Part shown: piece after piece, positions 9,710 through 20,323 of the stretch
Layout of the letters: each line of letters begins with the position of its first letter
How positions within the stretch are numbered: position 1 is the stretch's first letter
Assembly: GCF_003664035.1 (NCBI RefSeq)
Contig: NZ_RCCK01000011.1
Coordinates: 682,001-746,000 of the forward strand
Source: Pedobacter alluvionis
GTDB taxonomy: Bacteria > Bacteroidota > Bacteroidia > Sphingobacteriales > Sphingobacteriaceae
DNA length: 64,000 nucleotides
Direction of reading: 5' to 3'
The notes under the pieces: generated by a model
The model's database searches: none
Told to the model about the DNA's origin: nothing
What the model saw: only the letters and a program-made list of their open reading frames with translations
Program-made: the position numbers and the translations under genes

Positions 9710-11456
9710 CCTTATATATTTTTTCGATTACCTCATTGTTTTTCTCGGTAATTACTTTTCTTTTCAAACTTAATTTTGGGGTAAGCTCACCACCATCTAT
9801 GCTCCACTCTTTAGGTAACAGTGCAAATCTTTTCACCTGCTCCCATTTACCAAAACCTACATTCGCAGCTTCAATAACCTCGTTATATTTAGTGAGTACC
9901 TGTTCGTTTTTAATAATCTCTTCATTCGACGTAAAGGTAATACCTTTTCTGCCTGCCCAGGTTTTTAAGGTTTCGAAATTTGGAACAATGAGTGCAGAAG
10001 GGAATTTTCTGTTTTCACCCAAAACCATAATCTGTTCGATAAAAATTGATTCTTTATATTTATTCTCCAGCATTTGTGGAGCAACATATTTACCGCCTGC
10101 TGTTTTAAACATTTCTTTTTTACGGTCGGTGATTTTTAAAAAGCGACCATCAACCAATTCTCCAATATCTCCGGTATGGAACCATCCCTCTTTATCTATC
10201 GCTTCATCAGTTAAATCAGGACGGTTGTAATAACCTTTCATTACCTGATGTCCTCTGGTTAAAACTTCTCCATCTGGTGCTATTTTAACTTCCACACCTT
10301 TAATTACTTCACCAACGGTGCCAAACATGGTTCCGCCTAAATGGTTAACCGTTATTACTGGTGAGGTTTCGGTTAGTCCATAGCCTTCAAAAACAGGCAT
10401 ACCAGCCGCCCAGAAGATTCTGGCTAAACGCGGATTTAGTGCTGCCCCGCCCGATACGATCACTACAATTTCGCCGCCCAATGCTTCCTGCCATTTTTTG
10501 AAAACCAGCTTACGGGCAATCCCCAATTTAAAATTATACCAGGCACCCGCATCAATGGTATATTTTTCTGCTAAAGCTACCGACCAGAAGAAAATTCCTT
10601 TTTTAATTCCTGTTAATGCTTTACCCTTTTCCATTATCTTATCATACACTTTTTCAAGAAGCCTTGGAACGGTAGAGAACACATTGGGTTTTACATGCTG
10701 AATATCGGCTACGATAGTTTCCATACTTTCGGCATAATAAATTCCTGTATAATTGAACAGATATAAATAAATGATCATCCGCTCGAAAATGTGCGATAAA
10801 GGCAGAAAACTTAAACCTTTTTTAACGCCTTCTGGAATAACCACAGCCGAGTTTACAAAATTTGCGACTAAGTTATTGTGTGTTAACATTACTCCTTTAG
10901 GTGTTCCTGTTGTACCAGAAGTATAAATTAAGGTTAAAACATCTTCGGGTGTTACTTTTGCGCGATATTCTTCCAAATCAATATCCGTACTCGCTTTGCC
11001 CAGTTCAATTAACGTATTCCAGTTTTCGGCTTCCGCAATTTCGTTAAAGCTATAAATTTTAATATCCGGGTTTATGGCATCGGCACAAGGTTTGATTTTT
11101 TTATACAATTCTTCATCAGCTACAAAAATAATGGAGATTTCTGCATCTTTTAAGATAAACTGAATATCGTGCTCGGCTAAAGTTGGATATAAAGGAATCT
11201 GATAAGCCCCGATCTGGTTGGCTGCAAAATCGGCAATATTCCACTCAGGCCGGTTATGCGACATTACCGCAACCCTACCGCCTTTGCCTATACCCAGTTT
11301 AATTAATCCACGGCTTAGGTTATCTACAGCGGTACAAAAATCGACTGTACTATAATTTATCCATTTTCCGTTAATTTTTCCGCTGATGAATTCCTGCTTA
11401 GGATTTTCGAGGCTGTATTTCAAAAGATCAAAAACCCGTTTAATTTCTGCCGCCAT
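9681..11456 (-). CDS. Long-chain fatty acid-CoA ligase (AMP-forming)
   Basis: A 591-residue member of the ANL adenylating superfamily that activates long-chain fatty acids to acyl-CoA through an acyl-AMP. The P-loop motif YTSGTTGTPKG is at about residues 178-188. It is followed by the GYGLTETSP motif and the hinge/lid region GWFHTGDIGEL and ITDRKKEMFKTAGGKYVAP. It has no signal peptide and is cytosolic or peripherally membrane-bound. It is the first gene of a probable two-gene transcript with ggt. The functional link between the two is not obvious. Confidence 0.93.
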   Translation of the reverse strand: MAAEIKRVFDLLKYSLENPKQEFISGKINGKWINYSTVDFCTAVDNLSRGLIKLGIGKGGRVAVMSHNRPEWNIADFAANQIGAYQIPLYPTLAEHDIQFILKDAEISIIFVADEELYKKIKPCADAINPDIKIYSFNEIAEAENWNTLIELGKASTDIDLEEYRAKVTPEDVLTLIYTSGTTGTPKGVMLTHNNLVANFVNSAVVIPEGVKKGLSFLPLSHIFERMIIYLYLFNYTGIYYAESMETIVADIQHVKPNVFSTVPRLLEKVYDKIMEKGKALTGIKKGIFFWSVALAEKYTIDAGAWYNFKLGIARKLVFKKWQEALGGEIVVIVSGGAALNPRLARIFWAAGMPVFEGYGLTETSPVITVNHLGGTMFGTVGEVIKGVEVKIAPDGEVLTRGHQVMKGYYNRPDLTDEAIDKEGWFHTGDIGELVDGRFLKITDRKKEMFKTAGGKYVAPQMLENKYKESIFIEQIMVLGENRKFPSALIVPNFETLKTWAGRKGITFTSNEEIIKNEQVLTKYNEVIEAANVGFGKWEQVKRFALLPKEWSIDGGELTPKLSLKRKVITEKNNEVIEKIYKDAESYKAPQ

Positions 11457-11710
11457 ATCAATTGTATATTATTTGGTTAAGTTAAAAAAATCAAACATAA
11501 AGATTGCTACCTATTATGCCTTTTTAATGAAAATAACACCTCGTAGTTATTAAAACGCTGTATTTACTTTCTGTTAAAATATTTTAATAAACTTAGCGAT
11601 TACAAAATTACTATGCAAGCATTGTTTTTATTCAACTGAATTTTTACCTAAAAAATATAATCGGCATTAAAGTTGCTAGGATATATACTTTAATTTAATA
11701 AAAAAGTACT

Positions 11711-12184
11711 ATGAAAAAATTATTTACAATTTTAGGATGCATTGCATTATTTGCATTAACAACAACTAACGTTAAAGCGCAGAATTACAAAAACGCAATT
11801 GGTGGTCGTTTTGGAAGTTACAACGGTGTTTCTTTTAAAACTGGCCTGAACAAAGGCGCAATGTTGGAGCTAATTGGTAATTTCAGGAGCTCTGGTGGTG
11901 TTAATTACGTTCAGTTAACTGGTTTATATGAAGTTTATAACCCAATTAAAGGCGCTGAGGGATTAAATTGGTACTATGGTGGTGGTGCAAGTGTAGGTTC
12001 AATGAAAGTTAAAGGTTTTGATGGCGATGTGTATTTAGGTTTAAACGGTGTTTTAGGTTTAGATTATAAATTTCAAGGCGCTCCAATTAACTTATCATTA
12101 GATTGGATTCCTACTTTAAGATTAACACCAGATACTGATTTTTACAGTGGTGATGTGGGCTTAGGTGTTCGTTTTACTTTCTAA
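11711..12184 (+). CDS. Small secreted or outer-membrane beta-barrel-like protein
   Basis: A 157-residue protein with a clear signal peptide (about 1-23, ending NVKAQ). The mature part is rich in Gly and alternating aromatic residues (AIGGRFGSYNGVSFKTG, GLNWYYGGGASVG) and ends in GVRFTF, a C-terminal aromatic typical of outer membrane beta-barrels. It probably folds as a small 8-strand barrel. I do not recognise a specific function. It stands alone, divergent from the acyl-CoA ligase gene and closed by a strong terminator. Confidence 0.75.
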   Translation: MKKLFTILGCIALFALTTTNVKAQNYKNAIGGRFGSYNGVSFKTGLNKGAMLELIGNFRSSGGVNYVQLTGLYEVYNPIKGAEGLNWYYGGGASVGSMKVKGFDGDVYLGLNGVLGLDYKFQGAPINLSLDWIPTLRLTPDTDFYSGDVGLGVRFTF

Positions 12185-12200
12185 ACATTAGAAAAAACCA

Positions 12201-12238
12201 AAAAAAACCGCTAAGAAACTTCTCTTAGCGGTTTTTTT
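12201..12238 (+). terminator. Strong bidirectional terminator
   Basis: A 9-bp stem (ACCGCTAAG and CTTAGCGGT) has A-run and T-run flanks on both sides. It lies 17 bp after the stop of the gene ending at 12184. Confidence 0.85.
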
Positions 12239-12362
12239 ACGTAAAACTTTTAACGCTGGAAGATTTGTTTAGGTTTTATTACCTTCCAGGCTAGCGCATG
12301 GCGCTGAGCGCTCAAAGACTAAAGCTGAAAGTCCAAAGACTAAAGCAAAAGTATAAAGGCAT

Positions 12363-12400
12363 AAAAAATCCCGTAAGAAATTAATCTTACGGGATTTTTT
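12363..12400 (-). terminator. Terminator of the M61 peptidase gene
   Basis: A 12-bp perfect stem (AAATCCCGTAAG and CTTACGGGATTT) with T-runs on either strand lies 45 bp past the stop of the minus-strand gene ending at 12445. Between the two terminators is an AT-rich stretch with short direct repeats of AAGACTAAAGC-like text. Confidence 0.8.
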
Positions 12401-12444
12401 GTGCCTTGACTATAGACCCAAAACTGAGGACTTAAGACTACGGA

Positions 12445-14274
12445 CTAAATACCCGTCCATTTTTTTAATACCGCTTTTTGAGCTGGAGTTGCATTTTCGT
12501 TTACTGTGGCTTTTAAACGCACACTAGGATTTTCTTTCAAGGTTAAAGAAATTTCCTTCTCTAATCCATCGCGTCTAACCTTAACTTTCAATATATCGCC
12601 AATATTCTTTTTACCTACCAATGGGATTGCATCTAAAGAAATCATCGGACTTTTTAGCCTTACCGTTGCTAGTGCGTCACCTAGTGAGGTATCATCTAAA
12701 CTGAGTACCACATCATTTACGTTTAACCCGCTGATCCAGGCGGCTGAATTTCTTGTAGTAGATGTAATCATCAAACCATCATTGGTCAACTGGCCAGCAG
12801 CACCTGTAACCGGTTTACCTGGAGTTGCATTTTCGGTCGATACTTCTACACCCGCATAACCGAAGTATTTTACATATTCCACATCGTCTACCCCATTCAC
12901 ATATTTTGCCCAGAAATTGGCAAAGCTAATTCCAGCTATTTTCTCAACCATTGCTTTAAACTCTGCATCGGTATAACCGCGTTTTAAAGTTTTGCATTGC
13001 AGGTACATGGCTTTCATTACATCATCTAAGCTTTTAGCACCTTTGGTGGCGTTGATGATTTCGAGATCCATTAAAATGCCAATCACTTCACCTTTATTGT
13101 AATAAGAGATTGAATTGTTTTTGGAGTTCTCGTTCGGGCGATAGCCAATAATCCATGCGTCATAGCTAGACGAAGCTGCCGATTGGTACTTGGCACCCGG
13201 AGTATTTAAAACCGTACCTACGCCACCAGCTAAATCCTTCAAAAATTCGTCCAAGTCGGTAAAACCGGCACGGTGCATATATTTATTCTCGTAATAAGAG
13301 GTAAAACCTTCGGCAACCCAAAGATTGGTGGTGTAATTTTCGTTATCGTAATCGAACGGGCCTAAAGCGACAGGGCGCAAACGTTTCACATTCCATAAGT
13401 GATGGTACTCGTGTGCAACCAAACTTAAAAAGCCTTTATATCCTTCAGCAGTATTGTAAGCATTTCTTGTAGCACCTAAAGTGGTAGAGTTTAAATGTTC
13501 TAAACCACCACCACCTTTTAAGAAATTATGAACGATAAAGAGGTAATATTTATTAGGGTTTTCGCCATAAACTGCAGTTTCTTTTTCAACAATTTTGGCC
13601 ATATCTACTTTCAACTTCTCTTTATCATAATTACCGCCACCATACATGGCTACTTCGTGACGAACGCCCGCGGCAGTAAATTCGAAAACATCCTGGTTAC
13701 CCACTTCAATAGGGCTATCGTAAAGAATATCAAAATCGGTAGCTTTATAAGTAAACTGCTCACCGGCAACCGGAGTTAAACCAGTAGAAACTTTGCTCCA
13801 GGTATTAAAAGGAATAATTTTTACCGTACTTGGCGATTTGATCATACCATCAGGATGCATAAAAATCCCTGTTGGGGATAAGAAAGCGTGAGATTCGTCG
13901 ATAAATGGTGTACGCACTGAAATTTCAAATGCATAAACACGGTAATTGATCTGGATTTTAGCCGCTTTGGCTGAAAAAATCCTCCAGGTATTTTTCCTTA
14001 CCTTTTCAACCTTAACGGCTTTACCTGCTGCAGTAGCCTTAAATTCTTCTACACTTTTTTCAAACTCGCGAACCAGATATGAACCTGGCGTCCAAACGGG
14101 CATTTTTACATCTACATAATCTTTTATCAGTCCAGAAATATTCATCTGCACCTCTGCATAATGTGCCTGCGGCTCTTTAAAAGAAACCTCAAAGCCTATT
14201 TTTACCTGCGCCTTCGCTGCCATAATACACGTTAGTAGTAAAACTAAACTTAAAATTGATTTTTTATTAAACAT
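12445..14274 (-). CDS. M61-family (glycyl aminopeptidase-like) metallopeptidase with PDZ domain
   Basis: A 609-residue secreted protease. The start at 14274 is chosen because it gives a clean signal peptide (MFNKKSILSLVLLLTCIMAAKAQ). The N-terminal domain is beta-rich, and the thermolysin-like zinc motif HEYHH is at about 288-292 in VAHEYHHLWNVKRLRP. The downstream Glu ligand is in WVAEGFTSYYENKYMHRAG. A C-terminal PDZ-like domain (about 490-590, with GLMITSTTRNSAAWISGL) follows. M61 enzymes prefer small N-terminal residues such as Gly and Ala. It stands alone between two terminators. Confidence 0.93.
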   Translation of the reverse strand: MFNKKSILSLVLLLTCIMAAKAQVKIGFEVSFKEPQAHYAEVQMNISGLIKDYVDVKMPVWTPGSYLVREFEKSVEEFKATAAGKAVKVEKVRKNTWRIFSAKAAKIQINYRVYAFEISVRTPFIDESHAFLSPTGIFMHPDGMIKSPSTVKIIPFNTWSKVSTGLTPVAGEQFTYKATDFDILYDSPIEVGNQDVFEFTAAGVRHEVAMYGGGNYDKEKLKVDMAKIVEKETAVYGENPNKYYLFIVHNFLKGGGGLEHLNSTTLGATRNAYNTAEGYKGFLSLVAHEYHHLWNVKRLRPVALGPFDYDNENYTTNLWVAEGFTSYYENKYMHRAGFTDLDEFLKDLAGGVGTVLNTPGAKYQSAASSSYDAWIIGYRPNENSKNNSISYYNKGEVIGILMDLEIINATKGAKSLDDVMKAMYLQCKTLKRGYTDAEFKAMVEKIAGISFANFWAKYVNGVDDVEYVKYFGYAGVEVSTENATPGKPVTGAAGQLTNDGLMITSTTRNSAAWISGLNVNDVVLSLDDTSLGDALATVRLKSPMISLDAIPLVGKKNIGDILKVKVRRDGLEKEISLTLKENPSVRLKATVNENATPAQKAVLKKWTGI

Positions 14275-14618
14275 ATTCACTGTGTTTTGCTGCAAATTTA
14301 TATTTATTGATGAGGATTTAATATAAAATAGCTAAATGTGGTGTAAAATAGTTGTTTCCGTCCGTATTGCGTTAGGTGTTCGGCGATTGGCGGAAAATGG
14401 CGAGAACTTAACCTGGAACATCATCAAACCCCAACTTATTGATTTAGACTTATTATCTTGCATCCAAACTATGGATTTCCGACTTCAGACTTCGAACTAA
14501 ATCGGTAACATCCTTAATACAACAAATTTAGGACTAAACTATTTGAATATTTTTACGCTCTAATTCTAAACATTAATTTCATTTTAATGTTGGGATACGC
14601 ACAACACAAATCATAAAC
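14275..14618. other. Divergent promoter region between M61 peptidase and efflux operon
   Basis: About 340 bp between divergent genes. It must hold both promoters, but I found no confident consensus box, no regulator-site palindrome and no ORF. No regulator gene lies next to the efflux operon. Confidence 0.45.
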
Positions 14619-15716
14619 ATGAAGAAAAGATATATTATCTATGCTGTTTTAGCTATAGGCCTGGCTTATCTGGTATATTACAGAATTAACGCAAACAAAA
14701 AACTCGAAGGAAAAGGCGGGGCATCTGCAGGAGCTGGAAAAGGTAAAGACGGTGGTAAAGGAGGTGCTTCTGCGCCATTAGTAGTTGACGGAATCATCGT
14801 AAAACCGGTATCTTTTGACAACGATTTGGAAGTAACGGGCGCCATTGACGCAAACGAGTCTGTTGTATTGAAAAGTGAAGTATCCGGATTGGTTACAGGC
14901 ATCTATTTTCAAGAAGGTACAACAGTATCGAAAGGAAGTGTATTGGTAAAAGTAAACGACAGAGATATCCAGGCACAATTACAGGATGCGCTGACCAAAC
15001 AAAAACTTTCGGGCACAAACGAGAACCGGGCAAAACAACTGTTAGCAAAAGGAGCAATCAGTCAGGAAGAATACGACACCTCACTTGCAGATTTAAAATC
15101 GTTGCAGGCACAAGCACAATTAATCAGGGCACAACTGGCAAAAACCACTATCCGGGCACCTTTTACAGGCCGTATTGGTTTACGCAGTATTTCTGCAGGA
15201 ACTTATTTAACACCAGCCACCGTAATTGCCAATTTGGTGAGCACCAACCCGGTTAAAATTACCTTTTCTGTTCCGGAGAAATATGCTGGGCAGATTAAAG
15301 TAAATTCTGAAATCATATTTACTACCGATGGTTCTTCCAAAGAAAATAAAGGAAAAGTTTATGCGATAGAGCCAGGGATTAATGCCGCTACGAGAACATT
15401 ACAAATCAGGGCATTGGCACCAAATGCAGACAATGCTTTGTTACCCGGTTCTTTTGCTAAAATTAAACTGGCTTTAAGTACGGTGCAGAATGCCATATTA
15501 ATTCCTAATGAAGCTGTTGTGCCGGTTTTAAAAGGTAAGATTGTTTATATCCAAAAGGATGGTAAAGCAAAGGAAGTTAAGGTAGAAGCAGGTACCCGTA
15601 CCGATGAAAATATTGTGATTACATCAGGATTAAAAGCTGGCGACACGGTGCTGACCACCGGATCAATGGCCTTGAAGAAAGATGCTCCTGTAAAAGTTCA
15701 GTTGGTTAAACAATAA
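14619..15716 (+). CDS. RND efflux periplasmic adaptor (MFP) subunit
   Basis: A 365-residue membrane fusion protein with an N-terminal membrane anchor (about 4-22) and then an unusual Gly/Lys-rich linker (GKGGASAGAGKGKDGGKGG). A lipoyl domain (EGTTVSKGSVLVKVND) and a short alpha-hairpin (about 120-175) follow. Next comes the second lipoyl half with TTIRAPFTGRIGLRSIS, then the barrel and membrane-proximal domains. It joins the pump at 15719 to the TolC channel at 18831. The gap to the pump gene is 2 bp. The substrate cannot be read from the sequence. Confidence 0.94.
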   Translation: MKKRYIIYAVLAIGLAYLVYYRINANKKLEGKGGASAGAGKGKDGGKGGASAPLVVDGIIVKPVSFDNDLEVTGAIDANESVVLKSEVSGLVTGIYFQEGTTVSKGSVLVKVNDRDIQAQLQDALTKQKLSGTNENRAKQLLAKGAISQEEYDTSLADLKSLQAQAQLIRAQLAKTTIRAPFTGRIGLRSISAGTYLTPATVIANLVSTNPVKITFSVPEKYAGQIKVNSEIIFTTDGSSKENKGKVYAIEPGINAATRTLQIRALAPNADNALLPGSFAKIKLALSTVQNAILIPNEAVVPVLKGKIVYIQKDGKAKEVKVEAGTRTDENIVITSGLKAGDTVLTTGSMALKKDAPVKVQLVKQ

Positions 15717-15718
15717 TT

Positions 15719-18700
15719 ATGAGTATCTCAACCACGAGTATAAAAAGGCCGGTTCTGGCCATTGTGATGAACTTATTGATTGTCCTATTCGGGATAATCG
15801 GCTATACCTTTTTGGGTGTACGCGAGTATCCATCTATTGATCCAACCGTAGTTTCAGTAAGAACCTCTTATCCTGGGGCCAACTCCGATATTATCGAATC
15901 GCAAATTACCGAACCTTTAGAAAAATCGATCAATTCGATTGATGGAATCAGAAATATTTCTTCATCGAGTAACCAGGGGGCGAGTAATATTACCATAGAG
16001 TTTAACCTTGATAAAAATATCGAAGAGGCCGCGAATGATGTGCGTGATAAAGTATCGCAAGCCTCCAGAACTTTACCTAAAGATATTGACGGTTTACCGG
16101 TAGTAAGTAAGGCTGATGCTAATTCTGATCCGATTTTATCGATGACGATCCAGAGCGATAAACGCAATACACTGGAGTTAAGCGATTTTGCTGAAAACGT
16201 AATTGCCGACCGTATCCAAACCATTCCGGGGGTAAGTAGCGTACAAATCCAGGGGCAGAGGAAATATGCCATGCGGATCTGGATGGATCCGAATAAACTA
16301 AGTGCTTACGGCTTAACCTCGCAAGATATTGTTACCGCATTAGACAATGAAAATGTAGAACTCCCATCAGGAAAAATTACCGGAGCCACTACTGAACTAA
16401 CGGTTAAGACCTTAGGAAAACTAACAAACGAAAGTCAGTTTAACAACTTAATCTTAAAAGCCGACAGCAATCAGGTAGTTAAATTAAAAGATGTAGGTTA
16501 TGCAGTTTTAGGGCCAGAAAACGAAGAAACCATTCTCCGTGAATCGGGCAGACCGATGGTGGCCATTGCCATTATCCCGCAGCCGGGAGCTAACTACCTC
16601 GATATCAGTAAAGAATTTTACAAACGTTTTGATAAGTTAAAAGCTGATATGCCTAAAGACATTAAACTGCAGGTTGCATTAGATAATACCTTGTTTATTA
16701 AACGTTCGGTAACCGAAGTGGCAGAAACTATTGGTCTGTCGCTGGTACTGGTAATCCTGATCATTTACCTGTTTTTTAGGGACTGGGCCATTGCTTTCAG
16801 GCCGTTAATCGATATACCGGTGTCGCTCGTTTTCACTTTCTTCATCATGTATGCCTTTGGCTTCTCCATAAACGTATTGAGTTTACTGGCCATTGTACTG
16901 GCTACAGGCCTGGTGGTAGATGATGGTATTGTGGTTACCGAAAATATCTTTAAAAAGGTTGAAGAGGGCATGTCGCCTTTCGAGGCTGCCATTAAAGGAT
17001 CTAATGAAATCTTTTTTGCGGTAATTTCGATTTCCATTACCCTAGCAGCCGTATTTTTACCGGTAATATTCTTACAGGGATTTGTTGGCCGTTTATTCAG
17101 GGAATTTGGTGTGGTAATCGGTGCAGCAGTACTGATCTCTGCTTTTGTATCGCTAACCTTAACACCGATGTTAAATGCCTACCTGATGAAAAAAGGCGGA
17201 CATAAACCATCCAGGTTTTACAATTGGACAGAGCCTTATTTTGTGAAATTAAATGATGCCTACGAATCGAATCTGAATAAATTTTTAGATAAAAGATGGC
17301 TTTCCGTTCCGATTATTTTGGTGTGTATGGGCTTAATTTTCTTATTCTGGAAGATTTTACCAAAAGAGACTGCCCCTTACGACGATAGAAGTGCAATAAA
17401 CATCAGCGCAACTACCCCAGAGGGCGCATCTTTTACCTATACGGATAAGTTTATTATGAAACTGAACCAATTGGTTCTCGATTCTGTTCCCGAGAAAAAA
17501 GTAAATATTACGATTACTTCACCAAGTTTCGGCGGTTCGGGTGCTGTAAACTCGGGTTTTGTGAGGATGGGTTTAACCGATCCGGAAGAACGTGAACGTT
17601 CGCAAAAAGATATTGCAGATATGCTTACCAGGGTGACTAAAAAATATACCGAAGGTAAAACCATTGTTAACCAGCAGCCTACCATTTCAGTTGGGCGCCG
17701 CGGTGGATTACCCATTAGTTACATCATCCAGGCACAAAATTTTGAAAAGCTACGCGAGAAAATCCCGTTGTTTATGGATGCAGTAGCCAAAGACCCTACA
17801 TTTACCGTTTCGGATGTGAACCTGAAATTTAACAAACCCGAAATTAACCTAACCATAGACCGGGATAAGGCTAAGAATTTAGGAGTTTCGATCTCTGCCA
17901 TCGCCCAAACCTTAAATCTGGGTTTAAGCGGGCAAAGGTTCTCGTACTTTTTTATGAACGGGAAACAATACCAGGTAATTGGTCAGTTTGATCGGGGCGA
18001 CAGGAAAGACCCATTGGACTTAAGCTCAGTTTATGTACGTAATGATAAAGGCGAACTCGTTCAGCTCGACAACGTGGTTACTGCTAAAGAAGAAAGTAGT
18101 CCGCCACAACTGTACAGGAACAACCGTTTTATCGCAGCAACTGTTTCGGCAGGTTTAGCACCTGGAAAAAGTATTGGCGAGGGTATAGATGCAATGGATG
18201 CCATTTCTAAAAAAGTACTGGACGAGACTTTCTCTACGGATTTAAGTGGAGAATCGCGAGATTTCAAAGAAAGTTCATCAAATACTTTCTTCGCATTCGG
18301 TTTAGCCCTGCTATTGGTTTATTTAATCCTTTCGGCACAGTTTGAAAGTTTTAAAGATCCGATTATCATTATTTTAACGGTACCAATGGCCGTTGCCGGT
18401 GCATTTTTATCACTGTGGCTCTGCGGACAAAGCTGGAATATTTTCAGCCAGATCGGAACCATTATGTTAATTGGCCTGGTAACTAAAAATGGTATTTTAA
18501 TTGTCGAATTTGCCAACCAGTTGAAAGAAAAGGGTACTCCTATACCAGAAGCCATCCGTGAAGCTGCTGTTTCGCGTTTACGCCCAATTTTAATGACCAG
18601 TTTGGCCATTGCCATTGGTGCTTTACCTATTGCCTTAGCTTTAGGTGCCGCTGCAAAAAGCAGGATGAGTATGGGAACCGTAATTGTGGGTGGAACATTG

Positions 18701-18829
18701 TTCTCGCTGGTATTAACTTTATTTGTGATCCCAGCCATTTACTCTTATTGGGCAAAGCCATACAAACCAAACAAAGAATTAAAAGAAGCCCATCGTTTTG
18801 AACAAGAAGCTTTACACACAGAAGAATAA
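15719..18829 (+). CDS. RND multidrug efflux permease (HAE1/AcrB-like)
   Basis: A 1036-residue proton-driven inner-membrane pump of normal family length. TM1 lies at about residues 11-30, and a second bundle starts at about 335. The motif GLVVDDGIVVTENI in TM4 holds the paired Asp residues for proton relay. The second half has FFAFGLALLLVYLILSAQF and LVTKNGILIVEFANQ. It sits 2 bp after the adaptor gene and 1 bp before the TolC gene, so this is a complete tripartite operon. It may export drugs, detergents or metabolites; no local regulator indicates which. Confidence 0.96.
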   Translation: MSISTTSIKRPVLAIVMNLLIVLFGIIGYTFLGVREYPSIDPTVVSVRTSYPGANSDIIESQITEPLEKSINSIDGIRNISSSSNQGASNITIEFNLDKNIEEAANDVRDKVSQASRTLPKDIDGLPVVSKADANSDPILSMTIQSDKRNTLELSDFAENVIADRIQTIPGVSSVQIQGQRKYAMRIWMDPNKLSAYGLTSQDIVTALDNENVELPSGKITGATTELTVKTLGKLTNESQFNNLILKADSNQVVKLKDVGYAVLGPENEETILRESGRPMVAIAIIPQPGANYLDISKEFYKRFDKLKADMPKDIKLQVALDNTLFIKRSVTEVAETIGLSLVLVILIIYLFFRDWAIAFRPLIDIPVSLVFTFFIMYAFGFSINVLSLLAIVLATGLVVDDGIVVTENIFKKVEEGMSPFEAAIKGSNEIFFAVISISITLAAVFLPVIFLQGFVGRLFREFGVVIGAAVLISAFVSLTLTPMLNAYLMKKGGHKPSRFYNWTEPYFVKLNDAYESNLNKFLDKRWLSVPIILVCMGLIFLFWKILPKETAPYDDRSAINISATTPEGASFTYTDKFIMKLNQLVLDSVPEKKVNITITSPSFGGSGAVNSGFVRMGLTDPEERERSQKDIADMLTRVTKKYTEGKTIVNQQPTISVGRRGGLPISYIIQAQNFEKLREKIPLFMDAVAKDPTFTVSDVNLKFNKPEINLTIDRDKAKNLGVSISAIAQTLNLGLSGQRFSYFFMNGKQYQVIGQFDRGDRKDPLDLSSVYVRNDKGELVQLDNVVTAKEESSPPQLYRNNRFIAATVSAGLAPGKSIGEGIDAMDAISKKVLDETFSTDLSGESRDFKESSSNTFFAFGLALLLVYLILSAQFESFKDPIIIILTVPMAVAGAFLSLWLCGQSWNIFSQIGTIMLIGLVTKNGILIVEFANQLKEKGTPIPEAIREAAVSRLRPILMTSLAIAIGALPIALALGAAAKSRMSMGTVIVGGTLFSLVLTLFVIPAIYSYWAKPYKPNKELKEAHRFEQEALHTEE

Positions 18830-18830
18830 G

Positions 18831-20141
18831 ATGAGCAAGAAATTAAAAATATTGATCCTGTTGTTAAGCCTATCGCTTTCGGGCTTCGCACAAGAGCAAC
18901 TGAGCTTACAAGAGGCCATCACCATTGCCTTACAGAATAATTACGACATCAAAATCAGCAAAAACCAGATCGATATTGCAAAGAACAACGCCAATATTGG
19001 TAATGCGGGAATGTTGCCCAATTTAACCGGAAGTTATACCAATGGCGGAAGTATCCAAAACACCCGTCAAACACCTGCAACAGGCCCTGACCGGGTAATT
19101 ACAGGTGCAAAAAGTACCAATAACAGCTATGGTGCTGATTTAAACTGGACCATTTTTGATGGTTTTAGCATGTTTGCCAATTATGACCGTTTGAAAGAAC
19201 TGCAAAAGCAGGGCGAATTAAACTCCCGCTTAACCATTTTAACCACCGTTGCCGATGTAATTAACGCATATTATGATGTGGTGAGGCAACAACAACTGGT
19301 TATTGCTGCTGATAGTGCTATGGATGTTTCGGTATTACGCACCAGTATTGCCAAAACAAAATTACAGCTTGGCCGTGGTTCTAAACTGGATGTATTAACC
19401 GCACAGGTTGATTACAATACGGATACTTCAAATTACCTGCAAACCAAAAATGCTTTACAGGTAGCTAAAATTCGTTTAAACCAGTTAATGGTTCGTGATA
19501 TTGGAACAACATTCTCTGTAGAGCCTAATATAGATGTAGATAAAGGCATTTTATATAGTAAAATGGCCGAAATGGCCGGGCAGCAGAACCCAAATGTGCA
19601 AAATGCGTTTATTAATCAACGTATTGCTTCCTTAAACTTAAAATCTATCCGTGGGGCTCGTTACCCGTCAGTTAGCCTAAACTCTGGTTACAGCAGGGCA
19701 AATAGTACCAGTCCGACTGGTTTTAACCAAAAATTTGCTGCTAATGGATTTACTTATGGCGTAACGGCAAGTATCAACTTATTTAATGGTTTTTTACAAA
19801 GGCAAAATGAGCGAAATGCCAGGATAGATATTGAAAACTCGAGCTTAACCTTAAGCAAAACCAAACTCGATGTAAACTCGCAATTGCTTACGGCTTATCA
19901 AAATTACAGCACTTACCTGGATCTGATTAAATTAGAGCAGCGAAACGTGGATATTGCAAAAGAAAACCTTGATATCACGCTGGCAAAATACCGGTTGGGC
20001 AGCATCGCTCCTTTAGAGCTAAGAGAAGCACAACGTAATGCCATCGATGCGCAAAACCGTTTCATCGAAATGCAGTATCAGGCAAAAATTGCCGAAACGA
20101 ACTTAAAAGCAATTAGTGGAAATATAGATTTATCTAAATAG
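18831..20141 (+). CDS. TolC-family outer membrane efflux channel
   Basis: A 436-residue outer membrane factor. The ATG at 18831, just after the pump stop, gives a good signal peptide (about 1-19, ending SGFAQ). Two repeated TolC-type halves follow, each with long coiled-coil helices, for example EAITIALQNNYDIKISKNQI and LAKYRLGSIAPLELREAQ. It forms the trimeric exit duct for the RND pump. The in-frame start 33 bp upstream lies inside the pump gene and is less likely. Confidence 0.94.
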   Translation: MSKKLKILILLLSLSLSGFAQEQLSLQEAITIALQNNYDIKISKNQIDIAKNNANIGNAGMLPNLTGSYTNGGSIQNTRQTPATGPDRVITGAKSTNNSYGADLNWTIFDGFSMFANYDRLKELQKQGELNSRLTILTTVADVINAYYDVVRQQQLVIAADSAMDVSVLRTSIAKTKLQLGRGSKLDVLTAQVDYNTDTSNYLQTKNALQVAKIRLNQLMVRDIGTTFSVEPNIDVDKGILYSKMAEMAGQQNPNVQNAFINQRIASLNLKSIRGARYPSVSLNSGYSRANSTSPTGFNQKFAANGFTYGVTASINLFNGFLQRQNERNARIDIENSSLTLSKTKLDVNSQLLTAYQNYSTYLDLIKLEQRNVDIAKENLDITLAKYRLGSIAPLELREAQRNAIDAQNRFIEMQYQAKIAETNLKAISGNIDLSK

Positions 20142-20323
20142 TTCATTTGTTCAATAGTCATTTGTTCATTAGTTATTCCTGGCTCCGTAATTGCGAAAGT
20201 CGCGCAGGCACGCATTTAAGCAATCTTTTAAAAGAGAATCCTAATTAAATTGGCATATTGATAGTATAATTTTTGCAATTAACTAAACAATTCGTTAAAT
20301 TTATTACTGTTATCTATCGCCTA

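Noticed and set aside
15868-18738. Several minus-strand ORFs within the RND pump gene
   Set aside because: Antisense shadows of a conserved long gene; none shows a start context or family motif.
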